Shown here piece by piece: positions 1 through 11,589 of a stretch of 64,000 nt of DNA. The stretch spans positions 10,618,252 through 10,682,251 of the forward strand of contig NC_085137.1 in assembly GCF_035046485.1 (NCBI RefSeq), in the 5' to 3' direction. A program made the translations under genes and the position numbers. The notes below the pieces were generated by a model. The model did not search any database. It was not told the DNA's origin and saw only the letters and a list, made by a program, of their open reading frames with translations. Position 1 is the stretch's first letter. Every line of letters starts with the position of its first letter. Source of the DNA: Aedes albopictus (taxonomy: Eukaryota; Arthropoda; Insecta; Diptera; Culicidae).

Positions 1-9
1 TAACTGATA

Positions 10-277
10 CCGTCTACCCTCGTTCGTTTGACCGCATGTAATCTGAACACTTTTTAGTTTGACCCCCTCTTATCTGCACATCGTTGAAACTAAAAATGGT
101 TCAAACGTCATTCTGCTAATGGAACGGTGTGAAACAGAACGCAGAACCAAAACAAAACACCAAATCAGGTTGCCAGTAGTGTGTTTTTCGATGCTAACAG
201 AGTTGCTAGATGTTCAAATTAAAAATGAACCCCGTTGGTTTGCATGAGGTGCCGTTCAAACGAACGGGGGTAGACGG
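10..277. mobile_element. TA-flanked MITE (CCGTCTACCC family)
   Basis: Inverted termini begin CCGTCTACCC at 10 and mirror as GGGTAGACGG ending at 277, with the match continuing through CGTTCGTTTGA. A TA dinucleotide flanks both ends (8-9 and 278-279), the target duplication expected of Tc1/mariner-type insertion. The 268-bp body has no convincing ORF, so it is read as a non-autonomous element. Confidence 0.75.
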
Positions 278-789
278 TAAATATTCCCCGAGTTTTAATA
301 CACATTTATAGGGTTCTGGAAAAATAGAGGCCCATGAAATGCAACCCAATATTGATTGCCAACTTTCAGGCCATTTCGGGCAGAGGTCAAGTACTAGAGA
401 CAAAACCCTTTCCCTGCCACGGACTTCAAGTTATTGAGCTCATGTGTCGAAACCCGAAACGGGATGCCCGATTAGGATTAGTTTTTCTAGACAAAACCAA
501 GCTATGAACACAGCAACAAATACTGTGAACTAAAAGGCATACTGCCAACTCAATACACTCCCAGGATGACTGATGGACCCAAATCAATAAATGAAACCTC
601 GTCATCCTGTGATCGGAAGGAGTTATCCATCTGGATAACAGGGCACATTTATGTAATGTGTTGTGCTGCGTCAATTTGTGATGTTCCTAATTTGTGCATT
701 TGTAAGGCTCTATGTGTATCTGTATCTGTATGTGTATGTGCTCTGTTATAATTAATTTCTTTTATTTTTGTAACAACTCTAGAGGTATT
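278..789. other. Intergenic or intronic stretch, no gene seen
   Basis: No coding region, RNA gene or inverted repeat is recognised here. A short TGTATC/TGTATG microsatellite lies near 712-740. Given the plus-strand ABC transporter exons that start at 13463, this may all lie inside that gene's large intron (inference). Confidence 0.5.
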
Positions 790-3700
790 CCTGTGAGAAT
801 TGTTTGAGGAATCTTTAGAGGAATTCTTAAAAGAATTACTGGATGAATATCTGGAGGAATCTCCAGAGGAATTCTGGGAGATTTTTGCTTCTATTTCTGT
901 TATTTTTCTATTTCTAAAAAAATACCTAGAGAAATGCCTGGAGGAATTTGTAGCGGAATTTCTGGAGTCATTTCTGGAGCAATCCCTGGGGGAATCCCTG
1001 AAAAAATGTGAAGAAATCCCTGGAGGAATCTCTTAAGGAATACCTGCAGGAATACCTGAAGGAATCCCTGAAAAATTCCCGAAGGTATTCCTGGAGAATT
1101 CACTGGAAGAATTTCTGAAGAAATCCCTAGAGAATTTCCTGGAAGAATCCTTAGAGGAACTGCTGGAGGATTTCCTGGAGGAATCCCTGCGAAAATCCCT
1201 GGAGAAATTCATGGAGAAATCTCTGAAAGAATCCCTGAAGCAATTCCTGATGGAATCTCAGGGGAAATTCCTTGTGAAATGCCTAAAGGGATTCCGGACA
1301 TATTTTTTTTTAAGGATGTCCGGGAGCAATTCCTGGAGGAATTTCTGAAGCAATTCCTGGTGTAATTCCTGGAGGAATTCCAGTAGCAGTTCCCGGAGAA
1401 ATTCCAGGATAAAATCCTGGAAGTATGCCTGAGAGAATTCCTAAAAGTATTCCTGTGGGAATTGTTGGAGGAATCAATGATGGATTTCCTAGAGGATTTA
1501 CTACAGGAATTCTTGAAAGAGATACTGGATGAATTTCTAGAGGAGTTTTGGGAGATTTCTATTTTATTATTTATCTATGTATGAAAAAAAAAACACTAGA
1601 GAAAATCCTGGAGGAATTCCTAGTGGAAGTTATGGAGGAATTCCTGGAAAAATCTTCGAGGTATCCCTGATAGAATCCGTGGGGGAACCCTTGAAGACAT
1701 TTGTAAGGAAGTCCCTGGAGGAATCTTGAGAGGAATACCCGGAGGAATCCCTAAAAAAATTCTTTAAGGTATTTCCGCTGAAATTTCCTGGAAGAATTTC
1801 TGAAGAAATCCCAAGAGGATTTGCTGGAAAAATCCTTAGAGGAACTGAAGGAATCCCTGGAGAAATTCGTGGAGGAATCCCTGGAGGAATCCCTGAAGCA
1901 ATTCATGAAGGAATCTCAGGAGAAATTCCTGGAGAAAAAGCTGAAAAGTTCCTGATGGTATTCCTGAAAAGTTTCCTGGAAGAATTTTTGAAAAAATCCT
2001 CAGTAGATTTTCTGAAGAAATCTTCAGAAGATTTTCTGGAAAAAATCCTAGAGAAATGGTTGACATAATTTCTGAAGGATGTCCAGAAGCGATTCCTTGA
2101 TCGATTCCTAGAGTAATTGCTGGATGAATTCCTGGAAATTCTTGGAGTAATTCGCGGAAGAATTCCTGGAGGAGTTTCTTGAGAAATTTCTGGATAAAAT
2201 CTTGGAGGAATTCCTGGAGAAATTCCTGTAGGTTTTCCTTTGGAAATTGCTGGAGAAATCCTTGAAAAAAATCCTGGAGGAATTTTTGCAACAATTACTA
2301 GATAAATTTCTGGGGAAATCTCTAGAGGAACTCTGGAAGAAATTTCTGAAAAAATCCCCTGAGAAATTTCTAGAGAAATTTCTGGAAGAATTCCTGGAAA
2401 AATTCACGAAGGAATTTCTGAAGGAATTCCTGGGGGAATCCTTGGAGAAATTCGTGGAGAAATCCTTGGAAAATCCCTGAAAAAGTTCCTGGAGGATTAT
2501 TTTAGCGGAACTCCTAGAGAAAAATCTGGAAGAATTCTTGGAGGAATTCTTGAAAAAATTCCAGAAGGTATTCCTAGAGAAATTTCTGGAAGAATTTCTG
2601 AAGAAATCCCCGAAGGGTTTCCTGAAGAAATTCCTGGATGAATTGCTGACATAATTTATGATGGGATTCCTCGATTAATTCCTGGTAAAATTCCTTGACG
2701 AATCCCTGAAGAAATTCCTGGAGAAATCTCTGCAATAATCCAAGGAGGAATCCCTGAAAGAATGTGTGGAAAATTTCCTGGAAGAATGCCTAGGAGAATT
2801 CCTGGTGTAATTCTTGGAGGATTCCCTGAAGTAATTCATGGAGAAATCTTTGAAGGTATTCCTGTAGGAATATCTGGATTTTTTTTGAGGAATCCGTTGA
2901 AGAATTCCTGGATAATTTTTTCAGGAATTCCTGGTGGAATTCTTGGAAGAATCCCGGAAGCAATTACTGGAGGAATCTCTGGAGGAATGCATTGTGGAAA
3001 CCATGGATGAATCTTGTAGGAGTTCTTGGAAGGATCCTTGGAGGATATCCTAGAGGAATGCCTGTAGGAATTTCTGAAAGAATCTTCAGAGGAAGTCCTG
3101 AAGAAACCTCTAGACGGATTTCTAGCGGAATTTCAGGAGGAATCTCTAGTTGAATTTCTTGAACAATTCATAAACAAATCCCTGCAAGAATTCCCAGAGG
3201 AATCCATGGAAAAATTACTAGAGAAATTCCTGAAGAAATACAAGGAGGAATTTTGGAGGAATCCTAATAAGAGTTCCTGGGAGAATCTTTGGAGGATTTT
3301 TTAAAATTAGTTGTTCCAGAAAGAATTACAGAAGGAATTCCCGAGTTAATCCCTGCAAAATTTTTTAGAGGAATCCCTGGAGGATATCCTAATAGATTTA
3401 CTGTAGGGATTAACGGAGGAATCTCTAGAAATACTCCTGGAGGAATTTACTGAAGAATTTCTAGAGGAATCTCTAGAGACTTTTCTGAAGGAAACCCTGG
3501 ATGATTTTTTTAGGGAAATCGTTGCAGCAATTCCCAAGATATCCCTGGAATACTTCCTGAAGGAATGTCTGCAGAAATTTGTGGAAGAATCCCAGGAAGA
3601 AATTGCTGGTGGAATCCTTGGAGAAATCCTGAAGAAATTATAAGAAGAATCTCATAAGGAGGAACTCCTTATGAAATCCCTGTAGAATTTCCTTATGGAA

Positions 3701-4285
3701 TCCTGAAGATACCCCAGGAGGAATTCTGGAAGCAATTGCAGGGATTTCCTTAACAGTCCCTGGAGAAGGTTTATAATTAATTCCTGGAAAAGTTCCTGAA
3801 AGTATTCCAAGAGAAGAGAACTCCCGAAGGAATTCTAAAAAGTGTTATTGGGGGAATTTTCGGAGCAATTTTTAAAATATAACGTGGAGTTGTTTCTGAA
3901 AGAAACGCAGAAGATATTCCCGGATAAATCCTTGGAGAAATTCTTGAAGGAAAATTTTGAGGAATCCCGGAAGCAATCCCATGAGGGATTCCTTAGGAAT
4001 TCCCAGGAAAGCTTTCTTAACAAATTACTGGAAGAATTTCTGTAGGAATACAATTTGAAGGAGTCCATGTCTGTAATAACTTTTAGACGAATTATTGTTG
4101 GAATCTTTGGATGGATTCCCAAAATAATGTTTTGTACTATGTTTTAAGGAACTCCTGGATTAATTTCAAGCTAATCCCTGGTAACATTTTTTGTTAGGGT
4201 TTCTGGAAGATATTCCTGCTGAAGTACTTGGAATTATCCCAGATTGAATAATGGATCAATTTCTTGTGGAATTCTTGAAGGGGGA
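790..4285. repeat. Degenerate 12-bp minisatellite array (CCTGGAGGAATT-like)
   Basis: About 3.5 kb is built of diverged copies of a 12-bp unit close to CCTGGAGGAATT, with substitutions such as CCTGAAGAAATT and CTTGGAGGAATC. Because 12 is a multiple of 3, every frame tends to stay open and encodes four-residue periodic peptides (LEEF, PGGI and similar on plus; FLQE and similar on minus). Overlapping open frames on both strands therefore follow from the repeat and are not evidence of genes. Diverged patches of the same repeat recur at 11600-12210, 32140-32270, 32870-33240 and 54590-55680. Confidence 0.85.
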
Positions 4286-5790
4286 GTTAGCTTACCTACA
4301 GTGTCGGACGTAGCAGTAGGAACACTAGCCGGCTGGTGGTCTTGCTGTTTGGTTCGACACTGTATTCTTCCGGCCATCACATCTTGTAGTTTTTATACTC
4401 CTGTATATTAATGATCGTGATGTGACACCTGGTGCTGAAAGGGCACTGATTACACTAGTTTACAGCATTTTTGAACTCGGTAAGCTGATGATCATTTTTG
4501 GTGTAGAATCATGCCCTGAGTGCGAAAACGCGAAAGAAAAAATTACAGTAGAACGGAAATTTTTTCGACTTCCCATACAAGGTTGATGATTTGAAATCGA
4601 TTTTTGTTCTATTTTTAAGCAAAGTCGCTCACTTCAAACATCTCATTCTCCGTAATCAATGCTCCGATTGAGCTGAAATTTTTACTGTAACTTGCCTCCA
4701 TATGATAAGTCAAATAAACGTCGAGAAAGAATTTTAAAGTTGTTTTTTTCTAATTGAAAAAAAAATACATTTCTTCAAAAAAAATTGGGAATTTCGCTAA
4801 AATTTAAGAAGATCGTCCCTAAAACTCGCCAATATCTTGAATTTCATCAATCTGACGCAAAACCTGCATTCAGATGATCGAATGGTATTGTATTCAGCTT
4901 TTAATTTATGGAAAAAGATTTAAAATTGGTTGACCAAAACGCAATATATTTGAATTTCAATAAATTACATATTTTGAAAAGTTGCAAAACTCGATATTGA
5001 GCTAAAACTCAAAAACTGTTCTACTAAAAAAATTTTCAAGGTCGGTTTCAAAATCAGCACTAAATTGTGCTTCAAAAATTTTGGTTATTGACAGAAGTTC
5101 ACGACTTTCGTTTTATTTTGTAAACTTGTGTTATCTGACAATCCAATTTGCCCGGATTGTGTGTCTCAGAAGATTACTCCAAATAATATTCCGTCATAGT
5201 ATCACAAAAGAATATAGTTGACAATTTGCCTTATTGACGGCATGGAGTTAATCCCTGAGCTGTAGATACAAGGCCAAGTTCCCCTGGCAAGGTGCCAAAT
5301 TGGTAAGCTTGGATTATTGTTTATTGTCAAGCGTCGTAGTAAACTGATAATTAGAATAATGATTGAAGGGATTAGTAGCAAACGGATGTAAGTGACATAA
5401 TCCCACTTACGAGTAAATGTGGTTTAAAGTTTTTCACCAATTTTTCATCTCATACAAAATGTATGGAGTCTCAAAATCGACCCAATTCTCAATGATTTAT
5501 TGTAATTTTTCTATTCATCGTAAAAATAGTCTTAAAAAAGTTCCTGACAGGTTGAAACCTGAAGAATTTTTTGATATGTTCAGCTCAAAATCGACAAAAT
5601 GGTCACTTTACACCCCTTTGATTCTGGGCCCCTCAATTTATTCGTCTCAAATATTTCCTTTTCTCCTCTGGCTTCATCCTATCCAACGTGACCCTATCCG
5701 ACTCCAAATAATCACACTGTTGTCTATTCACACGCTTGATGTTGCCATGCCTCCAGCGTGAATTTAGGCACTGTCGCATGACCTAACAAC
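4286..5790. other. Non-coding stretch containing one interspersed repeat
   Basis: No gene is supported. The part from about 4640 to 5110 is an interspersed repeat with a second copy at about 56440-57075 (listed separately). An AT-rich open frame of 114 codons at 5417-5761 has no recognisable domain and is not called. Confidence 0.5.
4640..5110 (+). repeat. Interspersed repeat, copy 1
   Basis: This segment and 56440-57075 share long stretches in the same orientation, for example CTCCGTAATCAATGCTCCGA and a later part reading GAAGTTCACGACTTTCGTTT. It has no ORF. The second copy carries a foldback insertion that this copy lacks, so this one approximates the uninterrupted sequence. Confidence 0.7.
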
Positions 5791-6192
5791 CAGGCCCCTG
5801 ACACGGCCTATATCAATGCATTGGAATCATGGTAGACAGGATGTCCTGGGCGCTAATAAATAGCGCCCACTGTCAAATGCGAAAACATCAACAATTTTTT
5901 GTTTAACGTTTATTTTGGTTTGTTGATCAGTTTTTGGAATCATTTTTTCCACCACTTATGATCACAAAACACTTCAAACTCGCTTTAATATTAATGTACG
6001 GTAAGAGGAGCATGTGATTAGTTGAATAAAGCAACCCAACCAACACGCATTGTGAATGTGATTTCGTGTGTGGCTCACAACATCAAACAAAAGCTGCGTT
6101 TGTTGATTACACGCTCGTTTCAATTTGCACGAATATGAGTATAAGACAGTTAGATGTTGGCTACGATAAATTTCATTCATGCCAGGGGCCTG
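5791..6192 (+). mobile_element. hAT-type MITE, copy 1
   Basis: The element begins CAGGCCCCTGACACGG and ends CATGCCAGGGGCCTG, giving imperfect terminal inverted repeats. An exact 8-bp target duplication, CTAACAAC, flanks it at 5783-5790 and 6193-6200, which is diagnostic of the hAT superfamily. It is 402 bp with no transposase. A copy of nearly the same length lies in inverted orientation at 23084-23484. Confidence 0.9.
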
Positions 6193-6793
6193 CTAACAAC
6201 AGTTGACTAAGTTCGTACACTTTAATTTCTAAAAAACGGTGGAAAGGAAAAAAACTGCATCTATCTTGTAGCATATAAAGTAGAACCTAGTAATTATTAT
6301 TTATACCGATTAAGAATTGCATTGTTGAAAACACTATACTAATATATGTGGGCCGCGGAGCTGTGCGGTCCAGCATTTCTTTTATTTTTGTCTTTATTCC
6401 AGAAAACGCCTTTGTTTTGAAGACAACCTATCCTGGTACACTTAAGAAGTTCCCCAATACAAACGGGAATTATCCGGAGCAATCAAGTTAAGTACAAACT
6501 TTTATAAACAGGCACGCAACTCTTTCTACTACTATGCAAATAGAATTTTCATGTGTTTGCTTGTTCATTACTTTCATGTCGGCGTGGAATATTGTCCTGC
6601 CGTACTTTACATTTCTTTTATTCACCTTTAAATAACTGATCTTTCAATTTTGTATAAAAACTTGTATCTCAATTATTTCCATCATATTAGTTTTCTGATA
6701 TTTCAGAATTTTCAAACCATTATGGTAGAAAGAGTTGGTGTCATGATCTATGCAAAACTTCAAACTGAAAACTCCTTATTTCCCCCTAAGGGT
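6193..6793. other. Unassigned stretch between a MITE and the LTR element
   Basis: About 600 bp of AT-rich sequence with no supported gene or repeat. The last four bases, GGGT at 6790-6793, are the left target-site duplication of the LTR element that follows. Confidence 0.5.
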
Positions 6794-7789
6794 TGAAACT
6801 TATCGGTCAATACTACAGTGCCGGGCCGACTCAAGACGCAAGAGACTCTCCGGCAATCCCAGGGTCGGCTAGCTACTGGGTAATCAAGGGCTTTCGCGGA
6901 ATACAAAAAACTAACTCAAGGAACTTTCACGTTACTTACATAATTTATTAAAAACCTATTTTGTGGCGTGTGCGTGTTGTTCTGTGTAATAATTTAGTGT
7001 AAATTTGTTATGTGTAACCTATCTATGCTCGGTGGTACCGGTACATACCGCTGCTTCTCGTTGGTGGTGGGTTCGATGGCCGACACAGCGACTCCTGTCG
7101 AGCTGTGCGGCCGGAAAACTCGCCGGATGGCGGGGCGAGCGGTGTCTAGGCCGGTACTCGGCCGACGGGACCAGCGGGCGTTGCTGGGGGGGGATGCAGG
7201 CGTCTTCCCTCTTAGACGCTATCGACCGGCCGTGGCATGGCCACCTTGGACGGCCGAGAGGGGAAAGCTCCTTAACGTTTAGGGCCTTCGGCCCGAGCTG
7301 TACGTCCTCCTATGAGGACTGATGTTCCTTGTCGGTTAGGCGCGGGAACCGTTCCCGGTTCCGCGGGCCGAGCCGTGTGCTGGACGGTGGAGACCTATTT
7401 TAGGTCCAACAAAAGAGGTCCTGAGCGGTATCTTCCCCAAAGATTCCTCTAGCAACCGCTAGTAAAAGGGGGGGGGGGTTCACTGGTTCAACCACTGCAC
7501 TGTTTAAGGAACACGTCTTAAGCACACGGACGCCTGATTTTTCTGCCTAATTTTAAGCGATGGCCGTTCGAATTATCTTTTCTCCCATTCCGTCATTCCA
7601 CTTAATTTTAATTTTAGCATTCAGCCAGCCATGTTTTGAAATTGATAGCCGACGAATACATTCACAGCGGTACTGAACCCTATCACTTCTGTGGTATTTC
7701 CTTCTGACTTTACACAAGAAACGTGAAGGGTCCGACAAATACAACAAATACAAAACCAAAAATCAACAATTTGTAACCAAACGGTTACA
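6794..7789 (-). repeat. Long terminal repeat (3' LTR in element orientation)
   Basis: This 996-bp LTR is bounded by TG...CA. It contains a GC-rich core at about 7020-7400 with short self-complementary runs around GGGAACCGTTCCC, and an 11-G run near 7468-7478. Open frames of 90-105 codons here recur in the other LTR only because the LTRs are duplicates. Confidence 0.88.
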
Positions 7790-8537
7790 CTATCCACCAC
7801 CCCGATGAAAAAAATGCGAAAGCACGAAGAGATTTTGCATTTTTTTTTTCAATCTACTCTCTCAAGTCATCTTCGGCCGCCATCGGTTCGTGGATGTAAA
7901 ACAAACAATAAAATAATATTGACAAAATTACAAACAACAACAATTTAATAAACTACTAACTACTATCGCGATATCATAATTAAACTTTACAACAAATTAA
8001 AAATATAAATTATAAAACATGCTAAAACCAACTTTACGTACGTGCACAAATAAACATTTTAAAATCGGAAAACGAAATAAATTAAAACATGCAAAATATG
8101 TACACAAAAAAAAATATATAATCTTTTAAAATATCCCGTATGGGTAGACAACATTTATTAACAATTTACATTGATGCGCATCGAAAAACAATTTTACAAC
8201 CCTATTTATAAACTATTTACAACACATTAGATCACATTCGATCTGCACGGCCGAATCCCCAGGCGGGATTGATTCGCCGGCGGGCAAACTGTTTGACACA
8301 ACAGTGACAGTGACAGTTTGCGAAACGTCATGAATCTGTCAAAGTGGACTGACACAGCATCTCTATTGTTCGTTATGTTTATGTTTACTTTATGCTGTGC
8401 AGTCGGGTAAAACTTGAACGAAGTGCTAAAGTTTGTAAAGTGGCCTTTTCTGATGTATTCGTGGTAAGTAATACGTACGTATGTGTATAAACATACCGAA
8501 GACTAATCTTGGTATGTATTGTGTCGTTTTCAGGTGA

Positions 8538-8792
8538 ATGGATCCATCCATTCTTGGGTTTTTGGCCAATGCGACGGCAATCTTTACAAGGAAAGATTGG
8601 TCCATTGCCTCCCATAAAGTTCCCGGGACAACCGTGATGAACATCTTGGCTCTGCAAGATGCAATCAGGTGAGTAAATCTGTGTACACAGTAAAATAATC
8701 AATCATACTAATGATTGCAATTGATTTTTAGACTTGGCCGATTTCTACAGTGGGCAATCCCCTCACAGGCACTCCACAGGTGGGGAAGATGA
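8538..8792 (+). CDS. Candidate two-exon 63-codon ORF antisense inside the LTR element
   Basis: On the plus strand, opposite to the LTR element, four canonical splice-site pairs lie within about 640 bp. Exon boundaries read CGTG|GTAAGT (8463), TTTTCAG|GTGAAT (8534), AATCAG|GTGAGT (8668), TTTTTAG|ACTTGG (8732, preceded by an ACTAAT branch-like site), GAAG|GTAAGT (8864), TTTACAG|ATCACT (9053) and GGAAAG|GTAATT (9096). An AATAAA lies near 9165. Splicing 8534-8668 to 8732 keeps open a frame starting MDPSILGFLANATAIF and ending at 8792. No homologue is recognised. The splice signals are seen; that they are used is inference. The product could be non-coding. Confidence 0.3.
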
Positions 8793-9190
8793 GGAAACTT
8801 GTTCACCCCTCGCTTCTTCCTCCGGTCCTGTCAGCCCTGCTATGGATCCCCGAATATATTGAAGGTAAGTTGGATCTAATTTTCCACGCATGCTAGCCTT
8901 TCTTACGACCGATCGGAGTCTTTCATCCGTCGGTCCGACTAATCTAGGACTAACAGCTAACGATTCTCATTACAACTAACACAATCGACTAACAATTCCA
9001 TAGTCCTTCGGTGTTAAATTTGCTAAAAAGTGGTTCATTTACTCTTTTACAGATCACTTCCATTCAGCGATGTCTGCCGTCGGCAACTGGGGAAAGGTAA
9101 TTATTCCCGCACCTCACCGGATGGATGGCAAACTGCCGGATTAATTAGAAGTGAAACTAAAAAGAAAATAAAAATTATCGTAGATAGAAA

Positions 9191-10012
9191 CTAGACATGT
9201 TTATTCTTCTTTTTATTGAAAGAAAAGCCTTTTTGGGTGGTTCCAGGTGTGCGTCCGGAACGAGGAATGTTCAATGAAGAGTAGGTTTCCAAAATCGAAG
9301 TTAGGTTTTCGCTGCACAGTTCTTTGGCCGTAGGTTCCGCTCGAAGATTTAGGTTGGCCTTTTTCCGGATCTTGAACGTCCGGGTCTGCTTTCGGAGGGA
9401 TTCGGGGTTCGAAGTTTGATCTTTTGACGTTTGGAAAGCTTTACCAGGTAAGTCTCGGAGAAATTTCGAAGATTGAAGCACCGACTTACTGGTGTCAAAA
9501 TCGGGGGAAAAGTAACCGGAAGAATAGCGTGACACTGGGCTTCTTTTCGTTCCCATTTCTACCTGAAGCAGGTCTTCCGAATCAGATTCGGGCTCGCTGA
9601 AGGACATTTCGAAGTCTTCGGAATCAGAACTAGGGATGATCAACTCGATCTCTTCCTCTGGTTCTGACTCCGGCGCCCTATACTCGCACGTCGCGCTGGG
9701 GGGCAAATAGCGAGAATTTACATCGCATGTGACGATGTTCATGTCACGCATGAAAAGGTAAATGATTCGCTTGATTTTAACGACGTCTGCTGGCATCATC
9801 ACCCCCGAAGTCCTTTGCTCCCGAATGGTCGACAAAGTTTCTTCGAGGTCCAGCTCTAACTCCTCTAGCGGGTAGTTAGGATGCGTCGAGAGCAACGGAC
9901 GAGGCATTTCAAACCATTCCTCTAAGTCCGACTCGTCCGCATCGTACGTCGACGGCTGCCAATTGATTGGTTTATAATTGGCTTCAGCCTTTGCTCGTCG
10001 CTTGCGAGTCAT
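9191..10012 (-). CDS. Unknown 273-codon protein of the LTR element
   Basis: The only long ORF between the LTRs lies on the same strand as the element, beginning MTRKRRAKAEANYKPINW and ending in a basic NKKKNKHV. Residues 1-12 are basic. Residues about 25-65 and 110-160 are strongly acidic, with runs such as ESEPEEEIE and SDSEDFEMSFSEPESDSED, and the last 70 residues are basic (TRTFKIRKKANLNLR). There is no zinc knuckle, no capsid motif I recognise and no signal peptide. By position, first after the primer-binding site, it would be Gag-like, but the sequence does not show this. A small regulatory or nucleic-acid-binding protein is equally possible. Confidence 0.55.
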   Translation of the reverse strand: MTRKRRAKAEANYKPINWQPSTYDADESDLEEWFEMPRPLLSTHPNYPLEELELDLEETLSTIREQRTSGVMMPADVVKIKRIIYLFMRDMNIVTCDVNSRYLPPSATCEYRAPESEPEEEIELIIPSSDSEDFEMSFSEPESDSEDLLQVEMGTKRSPVSRYSSGYFSPDFDTSKSVLQSSKFLRDLPGKAFQTSKDQTSNPESLRKQTRTFKIRKKANLNLRAEPTAKELCSENLTSILETYSSLNIPRSGRTPGTTQKGFSFNKKKNKHV

Positions 10013-10460
10013 TGTGTATGAGAATCTGCGTAGTGTGTTGTGGGTGAAAAAATAAAATCATAAAACAATGGGACGGATCAAAACAGACAGATTAAAATAA
10101 ATAGTGCGCGTGTGTTGTCATTATGATTGGACAAAAACAATAAAGTTCAATTATGATAATGGACATACAACATAGAATCGAAACGCGAAAAACAACATTT
10201 GCCAACATCGACGAATTTTCAAACGGTAAAAACGACAATCAAAAGCAAATGTGTCCTATGTGTGTTCAGGACCTCTTTTGAAGGCAAAAGCCTCGATTAA
10301 TCGCAGTTTTATCCACCATAAGTTTAGGATAGTGCGTAAGGGGCGAAACATACGTGCAAGCACGTATCCCTGCCACCTCCCGTCGGCAAAAATCGTTAGA
10401 TTTTTGTATGCTACTTCGGTCCCTTGATTACCTTTCGCGGACTTTTGGCTGGGTGCCAAG

Positions 10461-11457
10461 TGAAACTTATCGGTCAATACTACAGTGCCGGGCCGACTCA
10501 AGACGCAAGAGACTCTCCGGCAATCCCAGGGTCGGCTAGCTACTGGGTAATCAAGGGCTTTCGCGGAATACAAAAAACTAACTCAAGGAACTTTCACGTT
10601 ACTTACATAATTTATTAAAAACCTATTTTGTGGCGTGTGCGTGTTGTTCTGTGTAATAATTTAGTGTAAATTTGTTATGTGTAACCTATCTATGCTCGGT
10701 GGTACCGGTACATACCGCTGCTTCTCGTTGGTGGTGGGTTCGATGGCCGACACAGCGACTCCTGTCGAGCTGTGCGGCCGGAAAACTCGCCGGATGGCGG
10801 GGCGAGCGGTGTCTAGGCCGGTACTCGGCCGACGGGACCAGCGGGCGTTGCTGGGGGGGGATGCAGGCGTCTTCCCTCTTAGACGCTATCGACCGGCCGT
10901 GGCATGGCCACCTTGGACGGCCGAGAGGGGAAAGCTCCTTAACGTTTAGGGCCTTCGGCCCGAGCTGTACGTCCTCCTATGAGGACTGATGTTCCTTGTC
11001 GGTTAGGCGCGGGAACCGTTCCCGGTTCCGCGGGCCGAGCCGTGTGCTGGACGGTGGAGACCTATTTTAGGTCCAACAAAAGAGGTCCTGAGCGGTATCT
11101 TCCCCAAAGATTCCTCTAGCAACCGCTAGTAAAAGGGGGGGGGGGGTTCACTGGTTCAACCACTGCACTGTTTAAGGAACACGTCTTAAGCACACGGACG
11201 CCTGATTTTTCTGCCTAATTTTAAGCGATGGCCGTTCGAATTATCTTTTCTCCCATTCCGTCATTCCACTTAATTTTAATTTTAGCATTCAGCCAGCCAT
11301 GTTTTGAAATTGATAGCCGACGAATACATTCACAGCGGTACTGAACCCTATCACTTCTGTGGTATTTCCTTCTGACTTTACACAAGAAACGTGAAGGGTC
11401 CGACAAATACAACAAATACAAAACCAAAAATCAACAATTTGTAACCAAACGGTTACA
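10461..11457 (-). repeat. Long terminal repeat (5' LTR in element orientation)
   Basis: This is the 997-bp duplicate of 6794-7789; the corresponding G-run has 12 G. In the minus orientation it would carry the promoter for the element's sense transcript, with the primer-binding site starting two bases beyond it. Confidence 0.88.
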
Positions 11458-11589
11458 GGGTAATAGTGGAGGGCGGGACATTCGAGTCTACTCATCAGTG
11501 GAAAGGACTTGCTATGCTAATCGGTTTAGCATAGGGCAGATACAAGTCTACTGGTAGACGTATCGCCCAGCGATTCAACGCAGATTGGC

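Larger units (their letters stand above)
6794..11457 (-). mobile_element. LTR retrotransposon, non-autonomous, minus-strand orientation
   Basis: Two direct repeats of 996 bp (6794-7789) and 997 bp (10461-11457) start TGAAACTTAT and end CGGTTACA; I see no difference except one base in a G-run. The whole is flanked by the 4-bp duplication GGGT (6790-6793 and 11458-11461). Reading the minus strand, TGGCACCCAGCCAAAAGT begins two bases after the LTR at 10461-11457, as expected for a tRNA primer-binding site, and a purine-rich GGGGTGGTGGATAG precedes the other LTR. The internal region is only 2671 bp. It holds one 273-codon ORF and no protease, reverse transcriptase, RNase H or integrase that I can recognise. 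Near-identity of the LTRs implies recent insertion (inference). Host family (Ty3, Bel or other) cannot be assigned. Confidence 0.88.

Noticed and set aside
790..2480. Open frames up to 152 codons with EEFL/FLQE periodicity, on both strands
   Set aside because: They are explained by a 12-bp repeat that rarely creates stops in any frame; no start context, no domain and similar openness on the opposite strand.
1000..2500. Many GGAGG strings that look like bacterial ribosome-binding sites
   Set aside because: They are part of the CCTGGAGGAATT repeat, and the genome is clearly animal with spliced genes.
5417..5761. 114-codon plus frame
   Set aside because: AT-rich codons, no domain, no signal peptide or membrane pattern that holds up, and no neighbouring exons.
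7005..7322. Frames of 105 and 90 codons repeated exactly at 10672-10989
   Set aside because: They lie inside the LTR and are duplicated only because the LTR is; they are antisense to the element and have no recognisable domain.
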